Shown here: one piece after another, positions 6,997-9,824 of the stretch | Layout: the number at the start of each line of letters is the position of its first letter | Numbering within the stretch: the first letter of the stretch is position 1 | Position numbers and translations under genes: made by a program | Notes under the pieces: model-generated | What the model was told of the DNA's origin: nothing | Seen by the model: only the letters and a program-made list of their open reading frames with translations | Databases searched by the model: none | Assembly (NCBI GenBank): GCA_020253895.1 | Contig: JADDKG010000210.1 | Span: forward strand, 1-9,824 | Direction: 5' to 3' | Length of the DNA: 9,824 nt | Source: Rubrobacter sp. | GTDB lineage: Bacteria; Actinomycetota; Rubrobacteria; Rubrobacterales; Rubrobacteraceae

Positions 6997-7557
6997 ATGT
7001 CGGACGTCATAGACCTTTCGGATGCCGAACGCCGGATGAAGGGCGCGCTCGAGGCCGTAAAGCAGCAGTTTGCGACCATCCGCACCGGTAGGGCCAACCC
7101 GGCTCTGCTGGACAGGATCGAGGTGGAGGCCTACGGCACCAGGGTGCCCATAAAGAGCGTGGCCAGCGTCGGGGCCCCGGAGCCGCGCCTCCTCACCATC
7201 ACCCCCTACGACCCCAACCTGCTGAAGACCATAGAGCGGGCCATAAGGGATTCGGACCTCGGGCTCAACCCGCAGAACGACGGCAAGATAATCCGGCTGC
7301 CCATCCCGGAGCTCACCGAGGAGCGGCGGCGGGAGCTGATCCGGCTGGTCCGCCACATGGCGGAGGAGGGGCGGGTCTCGGTGCGCAACGTCCGCCGGGA
7401 CGAGATGCACGACATCCAGCGGCTGCGCAGGGAGGGGGAGATCTCGGAGGACGACGAGCGCCGGGCCGAGGCCGAGCTGCAGAAGCTCACCGACGCCTAC
7501 ATAAAGCGGATCGACGAGGCGCTGGCCGAGAAAGAAGCCGAGCTGATGGAGGTCTAG
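6997..7557 (+). CDS. frr: Ribosome recycling factor
   Basis: RRF, with EF-G, splits post-termination ribosomes for reuse. The 186-aa length equals the family norm (about 185). Typical segments are the N-terminal MKGALEAVKQQFATIRTGRANPALLD, domain II with YGTRVPIKSVASVGAPEPR and LLTITPYDPN, LNPQNDGKIIRLPIPELTEERR, and the long C-terminal helix with VRNVRRDEMHDIQRL and the charged ISEDDERRAEAELQKLTDAYIKRID. ATG at 6997 has a GGAGGAGGAG ribosome binding site at 6981-6990. The frame is open upstream into pyrH but that part is not protein-like. The last codons GAG GTC of frr lie over the ribosome binding site of uppS. It closes the translation portion of this operon. Confidence 0.97.
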   Translation: MSDVIDLSDAERRMKGALEAVKQQFATIRTGRANPALLDRIEVEAYGTRVPIKSVASVGAPEPRLLTITPYDPNLLKTIERAIRDSDLGLNPQNDGKIIRLPIPELTEERRRELIRLVRHMAEEGRVSVRNVRRDEMHDIQRLRREGEISEDDERRAEAELQKLTDAYIKRIDEALAEKEAELMEV

Positions 7558-7562
7558 CGCTG
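7548..7562 (+). promoter_or_regulatory. Ribosome binding site and CTG start of uppS
   Basis: GGAGGT at 7548-7553, overlapping the end of frr, is followed by a 6-base spacer and a CTG at 7560-7562, two bases after the frr stop. No ATG, GTG or TTG lies in the uppS frame between the frr end and GTG at 7644. Starting at 7644 would drop the family-typical lead-in DPARIPRH. The spacing makes CTG the likely initiator. Confidence 0.6.
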
Positions 7563-8312
7563 CAGTTTCTCCAGAGACACCTCCCCGCGGCGGGCGGGGC
7601 GCGCCGGCTCGCCGCGATAGACCCCGCGCGCATACCCCGGCACGTGGGGATTATCATGGACGGCAACGGGCGCTGGGCCCGCCGCCGGGGCCTGCCGCGG
7701 GCCGCCGGGCACCGGGCGGGGGTCTCGGTGCTCACGCCGGTGCTGGAGACCGCCGGCGAGCTGGGCATCGAGTCGCTCACCCTCTACGCCTTCTCCACCG
7801 AGAACTGGGCCCGCCCGGCGGAGGAGGTGGACACCCTGATGTCGCTGTTTCTGGAGACGGCCCGGCGGAAGCTGCCGGAGATCAGGGACCGCGGGGCGCG
7901 GATACGTTTCGTGGGGCGCAGGGAGCACCTTCCGGAGCCGGTGCGGCGGGCAATGGGGGAGGCCGAGGAGCTGACCGCCGCAAACGACCGGCTGAGGGTC
8001 TACATAGCCCTGAACTACGGGGGGCGCTCGGAGATAGTGGACGCCGCGCGCAGGATGCTCGCCGAGGGGCTCTCCCCGGAGGAGGTGGACGAGGAGACGT
8101 TCGCCCGCTACCTGTACGCTCCGGAGGTGCCGGACCTGGACCTCCTGATCCGCACGAGCGGCGAGATGCGGGTTTCGAACTTCCTGCTGTGGCAGATCGC
8201 CTACGCCGAGCTCTACGTCACGGAGACCTTCTGGCCGGACTTTTCGCGGGAGGAGTTCCTGAAGGCCATCGAGGACTTCGCCTCCCGCTCCCGCCGCTGG
8301 GGCGGGGTGTAG
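7560..8312 (+). CDS. uppS: Undecaprenyl diphosphate synthase (cis-prenyltransferase)
   Basis: UppS condenses isopentenyl diphosphate onto farnesyl diphosphate with cis geometry to make the C55 carrier lipid for peptidoglycan and other wall polymers. From CTG at 7560 the protein is 250 aa, the normal size. It shows IPRHVGIIMDGNGRWA with the catalytic Asp at 34 (DGNGRW 34-39), the LTLYAFSTENW motif, LNYGGRSEIVDA, and the diphosphate-binding RTSGEMRVSNFLLWQ (R198-N207) followed by AELYVTETFWPDF. A downstream GTG at 7644 would still retain DGNGRW but removes 28 residues and has no comparable ribosome binding site. It is two bases from frr and 11 from cdsA, and it shares the isoprenoid pathway with dxr further on. 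Function is secure; the start is inferred. Confidence 0.93.
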   Translation: MQFLQRHLPAAGGARRLAAIDPARIPRHVGIIMDGNGRWARRRGLPRAAGHRAGVSVLTPVLETAGELGIESLTLYAFSTENWARPAEEVDTLMSLFLETARRKLPEIRDRGARIRFVGRREHLPEPVRRAMGEAEELTAANDRLRVYIALNYGGRSEIVDAARRMLAEGLSPEEVDEETFARYLYAPEVPDLDLLIRTSGEMRVSNFLLWQIAYAELYVTETFWPDFSREEFLKAIEDFASRSRRWGGV

Positions 8313-8323
8313 AGGGGGGATCC

Positions 8324-9094
8324 TTGCTCTGGCGGCGGGTTGCCACCGCGGCGGTCCTGGCGCCGCTGGTCCTGGCCGCGATCGCGGCCGGCGGAGCCGC
8401 GGTGTACGCCGCCCTGCTGGCTGCCGGTGCCGCCGCCTCGTACGAGCTCTCCCGGGCGCTGGCGCTTCCCTTCGCCGCAACCCTGGTGGGGGCCCTGGCG
8501 CCGCCGGTGCTCGCCCTTCCCTTCGGCGCGGAGGGGGTGCTCGGCGGGGTGCTTCTCGGGGTGCCGTGGGCTCTGCTGTGGCTCGGTGTTCTGCCGCGGC
8601 TGAGAAACGAGCGGGCGCTGCTCGGCCTGCTCCTCGTGCCCGTCTGGGTGGGGGCCCCGCTGGCCTTTCTGGCCCTTATCTCGGGGCTCGAGCACGGGAG
8701 GGCGATGCTCCTCGTGACGGTGGTGGGGCCGTGGGTGTCCGATGCGGGGGCGTACTTCCTTGGCCTCGCCGCCGGCCGGCACAGGATCTTCCCGGTCCTG
8801 AGCCCGGCCAAGACCCTGGAGGGCAGCCTCGGGGGGCTTCTCGCCACGGCCGCCGCCGGGGCGCTGGCGGGCCTCCTCCTACCCGGCCTGTCTCCCTCCA
8901 CCGGGACCGTGCTCGGGCTTGCGATCTCGGTCTCAAGCCAGGCGGGGGACCTCTTCGAGTCCGCCCTGAAGCGGATTCTGGGCCTCAAGGACCTTGGAGA
9001 CCTCCTGCCCGGCCACGGCGGCATCCTGGACAGGATCGACAGCCTGCTGTTCGCGGCGCCCGTGGCGTACTACCTGATCCTTCTTCTGGCATGA
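8324..9094 (+). CDS. cdsA: Phosphatidate cytidylyltransferase (CDP-diacylglycerol synthase)
   Basis: CdsA converts phosphatidic acid and CTP into CDP-diacylglycerol, the precursor of most bacterial phospholipids, at the cytoplasmic membrane. The 256-aa protein is strongly hydrophobic with about seven or eight predicted membrane spans, beginning with VATAAVLAPLVLAAIAAGG and ending VAYYLILLLA. The mid-protein SDAGAYFLG motif and the C-terminal signature SALKRILGLKDLGDLLPGHG (from S213), continuing to DRID at 236-239, are diagnostic of the family and supply the metal-binding acidic residues. TTG at 8324 is used, with a G-rich GAGGGGGG at 8312-8319; the frame upstream is an uppS shadow. Its stop overlaps the dxr ATG as ATGA, so the two are likely translated together. 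Confidence 0.95.
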   Translation: MLWRRVATAAVLAPLVLAAIAAGGAAVYAALLAAGAAASYELSRALALPFAATLVGALAPPVLALPFGAEGVLGGVLLGVPWALLWLGVLPRLRNERALLGLLLVPVWVGAPLAFLALISGLEHGRAMLLVTVVGPWVSDAGAYFLGLAAGRHRIFPVLSPAKTLEGSLGGLLATAAAGALAGLLLPGLSPSTGTVLGLAISVSSQAGDLFESALKRILGLKDLGDLLPGHGGILDRIDSLLFAAPVAYYLILLLA

Positions 9095-9824
9095 GGCGGC
9101 GGGTCACCATCCTGGGCTCCACCGGGAGCATCGGCACCCAGGCTCTCGACGTGATCCGGGGCCACCCGGACCGCTTCGAGGTGGTGGGGCTCTCGGCCTC
9201 CTCGAACGCCGCGCTGCTCCGGCGGCAGGTCGAGGAGTTCGGACCCCGGTACGCCGCCCTCGAGCGGGACGACGCGGCGGAGCTTGCGGGCTGCGGGGCC
9301 GAGATCCTCTCGGGTGCGGGGTCCGCCGCCCTGCTCGCCGCCGCGCCCGCCGACGTGGTGCTCAACGCCGTCGTGGGCTTTGCCGGGCTTGCCGCCACCG
9401 TGAGCGCCCTGGAGGCGGGAAACGATCTGGCGCTGGCCAACAAGGAGTCGGTGGTCGCCGGGGGGGAGTGGGTGATGGAGCTCGCCCGCGGCAGGACCCT
9501 CATCCCGGTCGACTCGGAGCACTCGGCGGTCTTCCAGTGCCTGGAGGGCCGCCGGGAGGGGATCTCCCGCCTGCTCCTGACCGCCTCGGGGGGGCCTTTC
9601 TTCGGCCTCGACGCCCCGGAGCTCGCCGGGGTCGGGCCGGAGGACGCCCTCAAGCACCCCACCTGGAGGATGGGGGCCAAGATCACGGTAGACTCCGCGA
9701 CGATGATGAACAAGGGCCTTGAGGTTATAGAGGCCCACCACCTCTTCGGCGTTCCCTACGAGCGGATCCAGGTCGTCGTCCACCGCCAGTCGGCCGTCCA
9801 CGGGGGGATCGTCTTCGCCGACGG
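9091..9824 (+). CDS. dxr: 1-deoxy-D-xylulose 5-phosphate reductoisomerase (partial, 3' end off window)
   Basis: Dxr (IspC) rearranges and reduces 1-deoxy-D-xylulose 5-phosphate to 2-C-methyl-D-erythritol 4-phosphate using NADPH, the committed step of the MEP route to isoprenoids. The window holds 244 codons of a protein usually near 385-400 aa. The NADPH-binding GSTGSIG is at 9-15, LANKES at 115-120, metal ligands D141 and E143 in PVDSEHSA, the TASGGPF substrate loop near 170, and HPTWRMGAKITVDSATMMNK at 189-208. No frameshift is seen. ATG at 9091 overlaps the cdsA stop by 4 bp. In this operon it would feed the same isoprenoid pool that UppS uses. Confidence 0.96.
   Translation, partial: MRRRVTILGSTGSIGTQALDVIRGHPDRFEVVGLSASSNAALLRRQVEEFGPRYAALERDDAAELAGCGAEILSGAGSAALLAAAPADVVLNAVVGFAGLAATVSALEAGNDLALANKESVVAGGEWVMELARGRTLIPVDSEHSAVFQCLEGRREGISRLLLTASGGPFFGLDAPELAGVGPEDALKHPTWRMGAKITVDSATMMNKGLEVIEAHHLFGVPYERIQVVVHRQSAVHGGIVFAD

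Noticed and set aside
7644..7646. GTG at 7644 as the uppS start
   Set aside because: It removes conserved residues before GIIMDGNGRW and lacks a good Shine-Dalgarno site; upstream sequence reads as normal UppS.

Overview
The window is a GC-rich (about 70% by eye) stretch of a bacterial chromosome with every gene on the + strand. Gene content and order (rnhB, yraN, comM, dprA, a WhiG/FliA-type sigma factor, rpsB, tsf, pyrH, frr, uppS, cdsA, dxr) match the arrangement seen in Actinobacteria. The proteins, the frequent TTG starts and the heavy ATA isoleucine usage look most like Rubrobacter, possibly R. xylanophilus. That assignment is recognition by eye, not a database match.

Region 1 (1-997) carries the probable last codons of an unidentified upstream gene, then rnhB (RNase HII) and yraN (a nuclease-fold protein). 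These two overlap by 4 bp at a CTGA junction, so yraN appears to start with CTG. Region 2 (998-1109) is a 112-bp gap with a good sigma-70-type promoter and a leader. The leader contains a start-stop mini-ORF (ATGTAG) and a CTCCT segment able to mask either of two Shine-Dalgarno sites. Region 3 (1110-4505) is a tight operon of comM, dprA and the sigma factor, joined by 17-bp and 4-bp overlaps and followed by a small terminator-like hairpin.

Region 4 (4506-4670) is a gap with an extended -10 promoter and a leader of about 130 nt with several competing inverted repeats. Region 5 (4671-9824) reads as one long operon: rpsB and tsf (ribosomal protein S2 and EF-Ts), pyrH (UMP kinase), frr (ribosome recycling), then uppS, cdsA and dxr (isoprenoid carrier lipid, CDP-diacylglycerol, and the first committed MEP-pathway step). 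dxr is cut by the window end. uppS again appears to start at CTG, with a strong Shine-Dalgarno site in the end of frr.

The first half groups DNA-processing functions (RNA/DNA hybrid cleavage, a resolvase-like fold, branch migration, ssDNA loading of RecA) with a sigma factor. The second half couples translation factors to nucleotide and envelope-lipid synthesis. I found no mobile element, CRISPR array, tRNA, rRNA or novel defence-type system; the genes are conserved core genes. The points of interest are translation-initiation signals (3 ATG starts among 12 genes, two apparent CTG starts), the two structured leaders and the placement of the sigma factor.
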